A stretch of 64,000 nt of DNA from Mucilaginibacter myungsuensis (GTDB taxonomy: Bacteria; Bacteroidota; Bacteroidia; Sphingobacteriales; Sphingobacteriaceae): the NCBI RefSeq assembly GCF_015222005.1, contig NZ_JADFFL010000003.1, forward strand, positions 248,001 through 312,000. Reading direction: 5' to 3'. The stretch's first letter is position 1. Every line of letters begins with the position of its first letter. Positions 9,810-18,930 of this stretch are shown here, in pieces. Below the pieces are notes generated by a model. It did not search any database. It saw only the letters and a list, made by a program, of their open reading frames with translations, and was not told the origin of the DNA. A program made the translations under genes and the position numbers.

Positions 9810-10784
9810 ATGAAATTTTTACGGTCGCCGATAATTTTCGCATCAATTAGCCTGATGCTTTGTGTCGCCATAACTGAACAGGTGATGGCCCAGCAAAGCA
9901 AATTTAGGGTGGTCGGCTACCTCCGCAAAAACGATATCGAAAATGGCAATGCTGCCACTGTGGATCTGGATAAGGTTAAGGTGATAAACATCGCCTTTAT
10001 CAACCCCGATAAAAATGGCGAGCTGCGAGCCATGCCGTCCTTAAAAGCCTTTGTAGATCAGGCGCATCAAAAGAACGTAAAGGTTTTGGCTGCCATCGGC
10101 GGCGGCTCGGCACCGGCCTATTATACCGATCTTTTGTCTGATAGTTTACGGGCAAAAGTAACGGCCGGTCTGGTGAAATTTGTTATAGACAACGACCTTG
10201 ATGGACTGGATGTGGACCTGGAGGGGTCACGTATAGACGGCCACTACGAGGCCTTTGTGATAGCCCTTGCCGATGCGCTGAAGCCTAAAGGCAAATTGAT
10301 CACAGCGGCTGTAGCAACGGGCTATAAATATACCGATGCTGCCCTGCAACGCTTCGACTTTATCAACATCATGTCCTACGATAAAACAGGACCGTGGCGC
10401 CCTGCTAATGCGGGTCAGCACTCGCCCTATGACATGGCCGTATCCGACCTTCAACATTGGGTATCGGTAAAAAAGATCAGCAAAGAAAAACTGAATATCG
10501 GTCTTCCATTTTACGGATACGGCTTTGGCGCCCGAGCGCCGGCTGATGCAAGTTATAGATCCATCATAAACAAGTATCCGGATGCCCACCTTCGCGATAC
10601 GGTTGGCACCACAGGTGGCGGCGTGATCTATTATAACGGTGCAGCTACCATTACGGCCAAAACAAATTTTGCGCTAGCGCAAGCGGGCGGCGTAATGATC
10701 TGGCAACTACTGCAGGATGCTACAGGCCCGCATTCGTTACTCAATATTATCGACCGAACTATAAAAACCAAAAACACAAAATAA
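9810..10784 (+). CDS. GH18 chitinase-like glycosidase
   Basis: A secreted GH18 barrel. The catalytic motif DGLDVDLEG has the DxxDxDxE pattern, with the general acid near residue 138. Other GH18 strands are visible: KVLAAIGGG, FINIMSYD and GVMIWQLLQDA. At about 324 residues it is a single domain with no chitin-binding module, so it could be a chitinase, an endo-beta-N-acetylglucosaminidase or a binding protein. The ATG at 9810 directly follows an in-frame TTG and is preferred because it gives a clean signal peptide (…CVAITEQVMAQ). It is divergent from the GH-A gene. Confidence 0.9.
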   Translation: MKFLRSPIIFASISLMLCVAITEQVMAQQSKFRVVGYLRKNDIENGNAATVDLDKVKVINIAFINPDKNGELRAMPSLKAFVDQAHQKNVKVLAAIGGGSAPAYYTDLLSDSLRAKVTAGLVKFVIDNDLDGLDVDLEGSRIDGHYEAFVIALADALKPKGKLITAAVATGYKYTDAALQRFDFINIMSYDKTGPWRPANAGQHSPYDMAVSDLQHWVSVKKISKEKLNIGLPFYGYGFGARAPADASYRSIINKYPDAHLRDTVGTTGGGVIYYNGAATITAKTNFALAQAGGVMIWQLLQDATGPHSLLNIIDRTIKTKNTK

Positions 10785-10819
10785 GTAAAGCCGGAATAGC
10801 GGCCATAAATATCATTATC

Positions 10820-12169
10820 ATGGAGAGACGAGAGTTTATCAAAAACAGCGCGGTGACCGCCGCAGGGATCACTATTTTACCGTCGGGCAGTTTGTTCGCA
10901 TCCGCAGATCAAAAAGTACGTTTGGGCTACATTGGCGTGGGTGCCCGCGGCATGAGCCACATATCCGAAGCTTTGCTGCGCGACGATGTGGAGATCGTGG
11001 CTATTTGCGATACCCAGGAGCGGTCGCTCGGTATCTGCCGTAACGCTATCGCAAAAAAAGGCCGCGCGGCCGCTAAAGAATTTACCGGTGGCACCGATGC
11101 TTATAAAAAACTGTTAGAGTTAAAGGATATCGACGCGGTGATAATCTCTACCCCGTGGCAGTTCCACTTCGCGCAGGCTATTGACGCCATGAAGGCTGGC
11201 AAATACGTGGGCTGCGAGGTTATTGCCGGATTGACCGTTGATGAACACTGGGAGATCGTTCGCACATCTGAAAAGACCGGCATGCCTTACATGACCTTAG
11301 AGAACGTTTGCTACCGCCGCGATGTTATGGCCGCGCTGAACATGGTTCGGCAAGGATTATTCGGTGAGGTATTGCACGTTGAAGGTGGCTATCAGCACGA
11401 CCTGCGTAAAGTACTCTTTAACGACGGCAAGCAAATGTATGGCGGCGGTGTAGAGTTTGGTGAAAAAGCCTACAGCGAAGCCCAATGGCGCACCCAATAT
11501 AACGTAGATCGCCCCGGCGATCTGTACCCCACCCATGGTGCCGGCCCGTGCATGAATTATTTGGACATTAACCGCGGTAACCGTTTCACCAAGATCGTAT
11601 CGTTCGGTAGTAAAGCGCGGGGCTTGGCGGCTTATGTGGCAGAACTTTCTCCCGGTCACCCGAATGCTAAACTGAACTATCGTAACGGAGACATTAACCA
11701 AACCATGCTTACCTGCGCCAATGGCGAGACCATGTTGCTGACCCACGACACCCACCTGCCGCGCCCATATTCCTTAGGTTTCCGCATAGACGGCCTTAAG
11801 GGCACCTGGATGGACGTGAACAAAAGCGTTTACATTGAAGGTAAGTCAAAGAAATACGACGTTTGGGACCCGGCACAAGAATGGTTCGATAAATATGACC
11901 ACCCGCTATGGAAAAAATACGCTAAAGAAGCCGAAGGCGCCGGACATGGCGGTATGGACTGGTATGTGTTCAATGCGTTCATCACCGCTGTCAAACAGAA
12001 AAAGCAAACCCCTATAGACGTGTACGATTCAGTAACGATGAGCGTGATCGCGCCGCTATCTACCCAATCTATCAACGAGGGTAACAAGACTTTGGAGTTC
12101 CCTGATTTTACCAAAGGTAAGTGGAAGGACAGGAAGAATACTTTTGCTTTGGATGATAGTGGATTGTAG
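10820..12169 (+). CDS. Gfo/Idh/MocA-type GH109 alpha-N-acetylgalactosaminidase
   Basis: The N-terminus RREFIKNS followed by a hydrophobic stretch is a Tat-type signal. A Rossmann fold begins with YIGVGARG (about 38-45), binding NAD(H) as a permanent cofactor in this family. TLENVCYRRDVMAALNMV (159-176) and DLYPTHGAGPC (H239) match the GH109 pattern, whose His assists NAD-dependent elimination/hydration of alpha-GalNAc. It lies 35 bp downstream of GH18 on the same strand, probably in one transcript. A plain sugar oxidoreductase is the alternative. Confidence 0.82.
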   Translation: MERREFIKNSAVTAAGITILPSGSLFASADQKVRLGYIGVGARGMSHISEALLRDDVEIVAICDTQERSLGICRNAIAKKGRAAAKEFTGGTDAYKKLLELKDIDAVIISTPWQFHFAQAIDAMKAGKYVGCEVIAGLTVDEHWEIVRTSEKTGMPYMTLENVCYRRDVMAALNMVRQGLFGEVLHVEGGYQHDLRKVLFNDGKQMYGGGVEFGEKAYSEAQWRTQYNVDRPGDLYPTHGAGPCMNYLDINRGNRFTKIVSFGSKARGLAAYVAELSPGHPNAKLNYRNGDINQTMLTCANGETMLLTHDTHLPRPYSLGFRIDGLKGTWMDVNKSVYIEGKSKKYDVWDPAQEWFDKYDHPLWKKYAKEAEGAGHGGMDWYVFNAFITAVKQKKQTPIDVYDSVTMSVIAPLSTQSINEGNKTLEFPDFTKGKWKDRKNTFALDDSGL

Positions 12170-12187
12170 TTTCATGGTGGCTAATTA

Positions 12188-12293
12188 ACCACGAAGGACA
12201 CAAAGTAAGGAAAGCACAAAGAGCATAAAGCCTTGCAGGTAATAAACTTGCAAGGCTTTATGCTGTTTGTGAAAACCTTCGTGGTCTTTGTGT
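12188..12293. repeat. palindromic intergenic repeat / bidirectional terminator
   Basis: A central stem pairs 12215-12237 with 12249-12271 with one mismatch (core GCATAAAGCCTTGCA). Outer blocks ACCACGAAGG (12188-12197) and CCTTCGTGGT (12276-12285) also pair. The adjacent ACACAAAG (12198-12205) and CTTTGTGT (12286-12293) are complementary but in non-nested order. It sits between the convergent GH109 and GH5-like genes. The CACGAAGGACACAAAG wording resembles a short palindromic element found in many bacterial genomes. Confidence 0.7.
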
Positions 12294-12308
12294 TTAGATC
12301 ATCAGTGT

Positions 12309-13391
12309 CTACCTCCCGGTCGTTTTTTTGATCACATCCGTCTCTTCGGCCTTGTACGGTGAACCATCTTTACGGAAGATATCGTGGAACCAGATCAGCG
12401 GTTCGCCGCCGTTTGGCATTGGGGTATCCCAGGCGAAAATGGTGTTGGTCTTACCGGCAACAAAGCCCCAGTTAATTGCACCAACGTTCTCTTTCTTCAA
12501 CATCGGCATTACGTTGCTGAATAAGCTTTTACGGGTGCGGGCCATGTATTCGGTACAGATCAGCGGGCGGTCGTGGGTTTTTAAAGTGCGCACTTCAGCC
12601 TCGTGTACGGGGGCATCGTCGTAGTTATGATAAGTAACAATGTCCGAGTTCAGCACCTGATAAGCATTCAGTTTCTCAAATGACAGATCCCAGATACCTA
12701 CCGATAGCGGCTGATCAGGGTTAACCTCGCGCGCCCAACCAAATACTGACTTTACCAGCGGCAATGAGGTTTCGCGTTTGCCTTTGTTGCCAGGCTCGTT
12801 GTATAGATCCCACAGCAGAACGCGTTTATCGTGCGCGAAAGTGGTCAACACATCCTTAACATATTTTTCCAGACGAGGCATGGTTTTAGGGTCTTTCATG
12901 GCCGGTACGCCCGGATCCATAACCCAGCCCGAATTGTGCACACCGATCTTTACCTCGGGTTGCTTGCCAATTTTAGGATCTTCGTTCCAGCAGTCATCAA
13001 AAAACACGAACATGGTTTTGATCTTGTGCTTATCGGCGATCTCCAGGTATTTGCTCACACGGGTCTTGAAACCTTTAGGGTCGGCCTCGTAAGCCAGACT
13101 GTGCAGGAACACGCGCATGGCGTTAAAACCAATGCCTTCGGCATAACCTAATTCACGGTCGATGGTGGTAGGGTCAAAAGTATCGGCCTGCCACATCTCT
13201 AACTGGTTAATGGCACTGCTCGGGGTAAAATTAGCGCCGGCTATCCAGGGCTGTTGGGCGTACCAGGCTTTCGCTTTCTCTACCGACCAGCGTTGGCCCT
13301 TAGCAGCAGTAGTTTTTTTGGTTTGCGCATCGGCAGTATAGGCTCCGGCCAGCAGGGCGCCTGCCAATAGCAAACTGGTTAATTTTTTCAT
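12309..13391 (-). CDS. GH5-like cellulase-family glycoside hydrolase
   Basis: A Sec-secreted (beta/alpha)8 enzyme (signal …AGAYTADAQ) with the clan GH-A residues E199 in WDLYNEP and E281 in LICTEYMAR. HNSGWVMDPG and TYHNYDD resemble Bacteroidota proteins annotated loosely as 1,4-beta-xylanase. No binding module is present. It is the last gene of a minus-strand unit after GH95 and the sialidase-fold gene (gaps of 33 and 39 bp). The family-level substrate cannot be read from the sequence. Confidence 0.85.
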   Translation of the reverse strand: MKKLTSLLLAGALLAGAYTADAQTKKTTAAKGQRWSVEKAKAWYAQQPWIAGANFTPSSAINQLEMWQADTFDPTTIDRELGYAEGIGFNAMRVFLHSLAYEADPKGFKTRVSKYLEIADKHKIKTMFVFFDDCWNEDPKIGKQPEVKIGVHNSGWVMDPGVPAMKDPKTMPRLEKYVKDVLTTFAHDKRVLLWDLYNEPGNKGKRETSLPLVKSVFGWAREVNPDQPLSVGIWDLSFEKLNAYQVLNSDIVTYHNYDDAPVHEAEVRTLKTHDRPLICTEYMARTRKSLFSNVMPMLKKENVGAINWGFVAGKTNTIFAWDTPMPNGGEPLIWFHDIFRKDGSPYKAEETDVIKKTTGR

Positions 13392-13430
13392 GTTTGATGG
13401 AATTGGTGTTTTCGTTGAATAAATGCGCCC

Positions 13431-15131
13431 CTAATATAGCTTAAGTGTACACCAGGTAAAAGGCTTTTCTGTTTCGTTGCCCGAAATTGTTTCAGTATAG
13501 CCCGGTTTTGAGCCGTTCGGTGGCACTATCAGCGACATATTGAAGCCCATTCGGGTGTTGGGTTTGGGTTGCCCGCCTAAAAACTTCCAGGGCAATGCCA
13601 CATCCGCAAAGTAACCATCCGCTTGTTTTTTTAATGACACTTTGAACCGTTGGTTTATTTTTTCCCATTGACCGGCCTCTCCCTCGAAGACAGTGACCTC
13701 GCCATTGGCAGTAAGCGATAACTTAAATATGCTTTTGCCGGGCATATCATAACTTCTGTTTTGAGGGTCGATAAATAGCTCCACATCAGGTGGGTTCGAG
13801 GCTACCGTATCCAGATCAGCTACCTTTACGGTCAGATGTAGGTCTTTATTATCAGCTGCAAAATATCCCCGCAAGTTAACAGGCCCTTTTTGTCCAATGA
13901 ACATCTGATATTTGTCCTTAGCAGTGATCTGTCTATTCGTCCCGTCAGGAACAGCCAAATTTTTCTTCACCATAATTTCGGGCATTACATGCCCCCTGAT
14001 CATGACCACTTCGCCTTTGCGTTTATCCGAGTAGTTTGCTGTGCTGGTCAGTGCCGCAACATCTCCGTTATCTAACACGGTCAAGCTATTCCATAAACCT
14101 GACCTATCCGCCTTCAGATCAAATGGCACCGACTTACGGGTAAAGTTCCGGCCGGAGGGATCGCCGATCACTACTTTCATTTCCGAATGGTTCATATTAT
14201 TGATGCGCCCTTCTGTTCCCTGATAGGATAAGATCGTCTCGCCCGACGGTAGTTGGCGTAAGTATGGTGCACCCGCATAGATGCTGTCAGGGATCTTATC
14301 AGCTAAAACATATTCTCTGTCAGCGCTTTTGGCATCTACCGTAGCAGCCCAATTATTTTTGACGCCACTCCGGATCATGTAAGGTTTAAAGTTCTTGAAG
14401 CCATTATCCTCTATCGCGAAAATGATCTCCTTGCTATCTTTTAACAATACCGGCACCGGCATACCATCCCTTGATCCTTTGCGGAAACTTACCGCAATGG
14501 CGGTCGACCAGGTAAGACCACCATCCTTTGAGCGTACCATAGAGATATTTTGCTCGTTAGTTTTGGTGAAAGGGCCTTCGTTGGCAAAGAATAACTGTAT
14601 CTCGCCATCGGGCATTTGTATGGCCGATGGTTCCCAACAGCCATCCTCAAATTTGCTACCTGCCTGGTAAAGAGTGCGCTCGTCAGTCCAGGTTTGGCCA
14701 CCATCGTAACTCTTTTTAGTTTTAATACCGAAATGTTGGGTGGTGTCAGTACCGCGTGGGCGCGGGTTGTACATGGCCAGCAGCGACCCATCTTGCAATT
14801 GCAAAATATCGGGCACAGCCATGGCAATGCTGTTCTGCCTTGCCGCAATAATTATTGGTTCGGACCATGAAAAATTAACATGCTCGCTACTGGTGATCAC
14901 CGTGTTACCATCAGCCTCGTAAATACAGCGCAAGGTGTTATCTTTTAATTGTATCATACGGGCATACCCCGCGTTGCGGAAATTATCTGACGATATTTTC
15001 CGTAAGGTCCGTGCATCCCAGGCAATACGTATGCCCTCCACAGGCGGGTGGTAAGTTTGAGCGGACGCAGGCCGACCACAAGCCATCGCAACAAGCGACA
15101 ACCCCAACAATTTGATAACGATACTTTTCAC
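13431..15131 (-). CDS. sialidase-fold glycosidase (GH93-like) with C-terminal CBM9-like domain
   Basis: A secreted six-bladed propeller. Two clear Asp boxes occur, SYDGGQTW (141-148) and SKDGGLTW (201-208). An Arg and acidic residues sit at blade starts (YNPRPR near 121-126, EDGCWEPS near 162-169, RDGMPVP). The overall pattern resembles GH93 exo-arabinanases more than GH33 sialidases, which fits the neighbouring arabinanase, but this is inference. Residues from about 395 form a CBM9/DOMON-like beta-sandwich (VELFIDPQNR, ALPWKFLGG). It starts with GTG and lies between GH95 and the GH5-like gene. Confidence 0.8.
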   Translation of the reverse strand: MKSIVIKLLGLSLVAMACGRPASAQTYHPPVEGIRIAWDARTLRKISSDNFRNAGYARMIQLKDNTLRCIYEADGNTVITSSEHVNFSWSEPIIIAARQNSIAMAVPDILQLQDGSLLAMYNPRPRGTDTTQHFGIKTKKSYDGGQTWTDERTLYQAGSKFEDGCWEPSAIQMPDGEIQLFFANEGPFTKTNEQNISMVRSKDGGLTWSTAIAVSFRKGSRDGMPVPVLLKDSKEIIFAIEDNGFKNFKPYMIRSGVKNNWAATVDAKSADREYVLADKIPDSIYAGAPYLRQLPSGETILSYQGTEGRINNMNHSEMKVVIGDPSGRNFTRKSVPFDLKADRSGLWNSLTVLDNGDVAALTSTANYSDKRKGEVVMIRGHVMPEIMVKKNLAVPDGTNRQITAKDKYQMFIGQKGPVNLRGYFAADNKDLHLTVKVADLDTVASNPPDVELFIDPQNRSYDMPGKSIFKLSLTANGEVTVFEGEAGQWEKINQRFKVSLKKQADGYFADVALPWKFLGGQPKPNTRMGFNMSLIVPPNGSKPGYTETISGNETEKPFTWCTLKLY

Positions 15132-15164
15132 GGCGAACAGTGTGATGGTTTGCCGCTAATATAA

Positions 15165-17624
15165 TTATTTACCCACCAGCGTGTAAGTTTTGCCCGTGAC
15201 GGTTTTGATATCATACAGCTTGGTCGGAGCAAATTGCAAGCCTTTCAATTGCGATGCATCGGCAATGATCGGGGCTTTGATCTTATCTACATGGTAGAAC
15301 GGGTTAGGGTTATCGCCTTTAGCTGTCGCCATTGTGAAACCGCCTGATGGTTTCAGGGCATCGTGCAAGCGCAGGCGCAAGTTGCCGCCCAGTTTTGAAG
15401 TGATCTGCAATTTGGTGACCGCCCCGTTGTTCCAATCCATATCGATCACAAAACCGCCGCGTGCTACTAAACCTTTTATCGACCCTGTGCCCCATGCCTT
15501 GGGCAATGCAGGCATAATGAACACCTCGCCATCGTAGCTTTGCAACAACATTTCGGTAATACCGGCCGTGCAGCCAAAGTTACCATCTATCTGGAAAGGC
15601 GGGTGCGCATCGAACAAGTTTGGATAAGTACCTCCCGACCCGCTGGTCGCTGCGGGGCGTAATTGGTCGCTAATGAGCTTATAAGCATGCTCGCCATCAA
15701 GCAATCGTGCCCAAAAGTTCACCTTCCACCCCATCGACCAGCCGGTAGATACGTCTCCCCTGCTTTTCAGGATATTGATAGATGCCTCCTGCAATTCAGG
15801 ATTACGGTATGGCGACATTTGCTTACCCGGATACAAACCGAACAGCTGCGAAATATGCCTGTGCGTATCGCCTTTTTTGTCCCAGTCTTCCATCCACTCC
15901 TGCAACTGCCCCCATTTGCCAATTTGCATGGGTGCAAAGCGGCTTAGTTTTTGGGCAAGGGAATCGGCATAAATTTTATCGGTACCCAAGGCCTTGCTTG
16001 CGGCAATGGTATTGCTGAACAACTCAAAGATGATCTGGTTATCCATAGTAGTACCTTGCGTCATAGTAACACCACCTACACCTTTAGCGCTGGTGAACTC
16101 ATGCTCGGGCGACATGGATGGCGATACCACCAGCCATTTATGATCAGGCTCTTCCTGCAGGGCATCTATAAAGTATTGGGTAGCGCCTTTTAGCACGGGG
16201 TAAACATCCTTTAGATATTTTTTATCGCCGGTAAACAGGTAGTGCTCCCATAAATGCTCGGTCAGCCATGCGCCACCCGTAGGGAAAACGCCGTAATAAG
16301 CAGGGTCTACTACGCCTGTGATTCGCCACAGATCGGTATTATGATGCGCCATCCAACCACGTGCACCGTAGATCTTACTTGCGCTTTGCTGCCCTGTAAC
16401 TGATAGCTCTTTTACCATCTTGATCAGCGGCTCGGTCAACTCACTCAGGTTAGTGATCTCGGCCGGCCAGTAGTTCATTTCGGTGTTGATGTTGATCGTA
16501 TATTTAGATCCCCATGGTGGTGAGGTGAGGTTGTTCCACTTTCCCTGCAATGTAGCGGGCTGGTTGCCGGGTTGCGATGACGATATCAACAAATACCTGC
16601 CGAATTGATAATAGAGCGGCACCAGGCCCGGGTCGTTGCCTTGTGTGAATTCTTTCACCCGCTGATCAGTAGGTTTGTCTGAAGATGCACCGCCCAAAGT
16701 AAATTTTACCCTATCGAAGTATTTTTGATACCAGACCACGTGCGCTTTTAAAGCATCGGCATAAGGTGTTTTGATCGCCTTGACCATATCGGCACTTGCA
16801 TGGGCTGCACCATCGGCGCTCAGATCATGATAGTTGATAAAATTACTGCCGACGGTGATGTATAATGTAGCGGTATTTGCCCCTTTAATGATCAGACTGG
16901 TATCGGTAACGCTTTGTGAACCGCCTTGCAATACCGCCTGTGTTTGACTTTGAAATTTCACCTGCCCCTCTATCCCGCTATTGTTGCCCGTGGTAGCGGT
17001 CAGCAACAGTTTGCCGTCAGCCGTGCTTATCTGCTTCTTGCCAAGCGGCGTCTTCATATACAACTCGCAATTGATGGATGCAGGTTTATCTGCTGTCAAC
17101 CGCACGATCACCGCCTGATCTTTAGCCGATACGAACATCTCGCGCACATAATGCACGCCATTGGCTGTGTACTTTACCGATGAGGTTGCCCTTGAGATGT
17201 CCAGGTCGCGGTAATAGTCGCTCGCCTCACCTTGTCCCTCCATCCTGATGAACAAGCTGCCGACAGTTTGATAAGGCATACCATTCTGTTTGGATGTCAT
17301 GGTCTTATTGGCCAGGGCTTGCGCCTCCACAAATTTCTTTTGGTTGATCAGTTCGCGCAACTGCGGCACTGACACTTTTGAATCGGCATTCGCATTATTA
17401 TGCGGACCACCGGCCCATATTGTTTCTTCGTTCAATTGCAGTTGCTCGGTCGCAGGTCCGCCAAATACCATAGCAGCTAAACGTCCATTACCTATCGGCA
17501 AAGCCTCGTTCCAGTTAGCGGCGGGTTTGTTGTACCATAATTTCAGGTTTTGCTGGGCATGGGCAGGCATAACAGCCAGCGACGAGCACATGGCAAGGAG
17601 GCAGGTGAATTGACGGGTCTTCAT
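15165..17624 (-). CDS. GH95 alpha-L-fucosidase / alpha-L-galactosidase
   Basis: A secreted 819-residue inverting enzyme. The N-terminal beta-domain holds LPIGNGRLAAMVFGG (42-56). The (alpha/alpha)6 barrel has NTEMNYWPAE (about 379-388), whose Asn residues position the catalytic water, WKVNFWARLLDG, and FQIDGNFG (about 677-684) with the C-terminal Asp. Known members cleave alpha-1,2-fucose or alpha-L-galactose. The signal peptide ends near PAHAQ. As first gene of a three-gene unit it is preceded by a 14-bp LacI-type operator at 17653-17666. Confidence 0.93.
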   Translation of the reverse strand: MKTRQFTCLLAMCSSLAVMPAHAQQNLKLWYNKPAANWNEALPIGNGRLAAMVFGGPATEQLQLNEETIWAGGPHNNANADSKVSVPQLRELINQKKFVEAQALANKTMTSKQNGMPYQTVGSLFIRMEGQGEASDYYRDLDISRATSSVKYTANGVHYVREMFVSAKDQAVIVRLTADKPASINCELYMKTPLGKKQISTADGKLLLTATTGNNSGIEGQVKFQSQTQAVLQGGSQSVTDTSLIIKGANTATLYITVGSNFINYHDLSADGAAHASADMVKAIKTPYADALKAHVVWYQKYFDRVKFTLGGASSDKPTDQRVKEFTQGNDPGLVPLYYQFGRYLLISSSQPGNQPATLQGKWNNLTSPPWGSKYTININTEMNYWPAEITNLSELTEPLIKMVKELSVTGQQSASKIYGARGWMAHHNTDLWRITGVVDPAYYGVFPTGGAWLTEHLWEHYLFTGDKKYLKDVYPVLKGATQYFIDALQEEPDHKWLVVSPSMSPEHEFTSAKGVGGVTMTQGTTMDNQIIFELFSNTIAASKALGTDKIYADSLAQKLSRFAPMQIGKWGQLQEWMEDWDKKGDTHRHISQLFGLYPGKQMSPYRNPELQEASINILKSRGDVSTGWSMGWKVNFWARLLDGEHAYKLISDQLRPAATSGSGGTYPNLFDAHPPFQIDGNFGCTAGITEMLLQSYDGEVFIMPALPKAWGTGSIKGLVARGGFVIDMDWNNGAVTKLQITSKLGGNLRLRLHDALKPSGGFTMATAKGDNPNPFYHVDKIKAPIIADASQLKGLQFAPTKLYDIKTVTGKTYTLVGK

Positions 17625-17652
17625 AAAGGTTGTTGAGCGATGGCTGATTTAT

Positions 17653-17674
17653 TGCAATCGATTGCATAAACTTA
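17653..17674 (-). promoter_or_regulatory. LacI-type operator beside a -7-like box, upstream of GH95
   Basis: The perfect 14-bp palindrome TGCAATCGATTGCA (17653-17666) matches the form of LacI/GalR-family operators with a central CG. On the minus strand it directly follows the -7-like box TAAGTTTA (17667-17674), so it would cover the transcription start of the GH95 unit. No LacI gene is in the window. Confidence 0.6.
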
Positions 17675-17798
17675 CGGGAAAGAATGAAATTATCAAAAAA
17701 CCGGTAAAAGAAATATATTGGTCAAAGCAACTTTCTGTGAATGGATCTGTTCAATAGGGGCTACTTGCCGAACTTATTTAAGCGCTACCCGTAATAAA

Positions 17799-18851
17799 AT
17801 GGAAAACTTTATCCGCATCCTCAGTCTGGTTCTTATCCTCGCCAGCGCCATCCCGCTCATCCGTCATGATTTTTGGGTGTTCCGGGTGTTCGAATATCCG
17901 CGGCTGCAGAAATTAGTTTTAAATGTGGTGTTGATCGCAACTATTGTAACTGCTAACTTACCGTCGACTTTATTAGATAAAATGATCTTAGGCGGGTTGA
18001 TCGTCAATTGCTTTTACCTCTGCTACCTGATATGGCCGTTCACCCGAATCGCCAAAAAACAGATCATTAATAGTACTCAACCTGCCGGCGATAATAACAT
18101 CAACCTGCTTATCGCTAACGTTTACCAATATAACCGCCGATCAGCTGACTACCTTAAACTGATCCAAAATTGCGACCCGGATGTGATTTTAATGGTAGAG
18201 ACCGACAATTGGTGGGAACAGCAATTAACATCGATAGAAGAAAAATATCCATACCAAATCAAAATGCCTTTAGCGAATACGTACGGCATGCTGCTATACT
18301 CGCGCCTGGAATTGGTAAATGGGGCGGTTCACTTTTTGGTAGAAGATGATATCCCTTCGATAGAGGTGAACGTAAAATTGAGATCCGGGCAACTGGTCAA
18401 GCTGTATTGCCTGCACCCGCAACCTCCCGTACCGCAAGAGAACCCACGGTCGACCGAACGGGATAAAGAGATCTTAATGGTTGGCCAAAAGGCTAAATGT
18501 TCTGATATCCCTGTATTAGTTGTTGGCGACCTGAACGATGTGGCCTGGAGTTACACTACCGAATTGTTCTGCAAAACAAGCGGACTGTTAGACCCCCGTC
18601 GCGGACGAGGTTTTTATAATAGCTTTAACGCTAAGTATTTTTTCCTAAGGTTCCCGCTGGATCACATCTTTTGCTCTACCGATTTTACCCTGACCGCCAT
18701 TGAACGGATGCCTCACTGCGGATCGGACCATTTCCCGATGTGTGTTAACCTGCAATACGCCCCGGCCGCAGTCCATGTGAACGAGCAACTTGAAGCCGAT
18801 GCCGAAGACCATCAGCTGGCGCAAGAAAAAATAGCGGCTGAGTGTGATTAA
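17799..18851 (+). CDS. membrane-anchored endonuclease/exonuclease/phosphatase family protein
   Basis: Three N-terminal hydrophobic helices (within about residues 5-85) anchor an extracytoplasmic EEP-fold domain. The EEP motifs are visible: LLIANVYQYN, VILMVETDNWW (metal-binding Glu), VVGDLNDVAWS, PLDHIFCS and the C-terminal GSDHFPM. The natural substrate may be a phosphodiester or lipid headgroup; it cannot be named. The ATG at 17799 starts cleanly before the first helix; an in-frame start at 17718 would add 27 unlikely residues. Confidence 0.85.
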   Translation: MENFIRILSLVLILASAIPLIRHDFWVFRVFEYPRLQKLVLNVVLIATIVTANLPSTLLDKMILGGLIVNCFYLCYLIWPFTRIAKKQIINSTQPAGDNNINLLIANVYQYNRRSADYLKLIQNCDPDVILMVETDNWWEQQLTSIEEKYPYQIKMPLANTYGMLLYSRLELVNGAVHFLVEDDIPSIEVNVKLRSGQLVKLYCLHPQPPVPQENPRSTERDKEILMVGQKAKCSDIPVLVVGDLNDVAWSYTTELFCKTSGLLDPRRGRGFYNSFNAKYFFLRFPLDHIFCSTDFTLTAIERMPHCGSDHFPMCVNLQYAPAAVHVNEQLEADAEDHQLAQEKIAAECD

Positions 18852-18901
18852 ACATATCTCACTAATTATCCTTTGTTAATTTTTTGAGGGCACCCACTGC
18901 C

Positions 18902-18909
18902 TAACTTTG
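18902..18909 (+). promoter_or_regulatory. -7 promoter box TAACTTTG
   Basis: An exact match to the Bacteroidota TAnnTTTG box, 21 bp before the ATG at 18931. It supports that ATG and argues against the TTG at 18907, which lies inside the box. A TTTG at 18883-18886 may be the -33 element. Confidence 0.55.
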
Positions 18910-18930
18910 GCTAAACCAAAGGATAAGGCT

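Noticed and set aside
13431..15131. Firm GH33 sialidase call
   Set aside because: Asp boxes show the sialidase fold only; the typical FRIP motif is not seen and the neighbours are arabinan enzymes, so a GH93-like call is safer.
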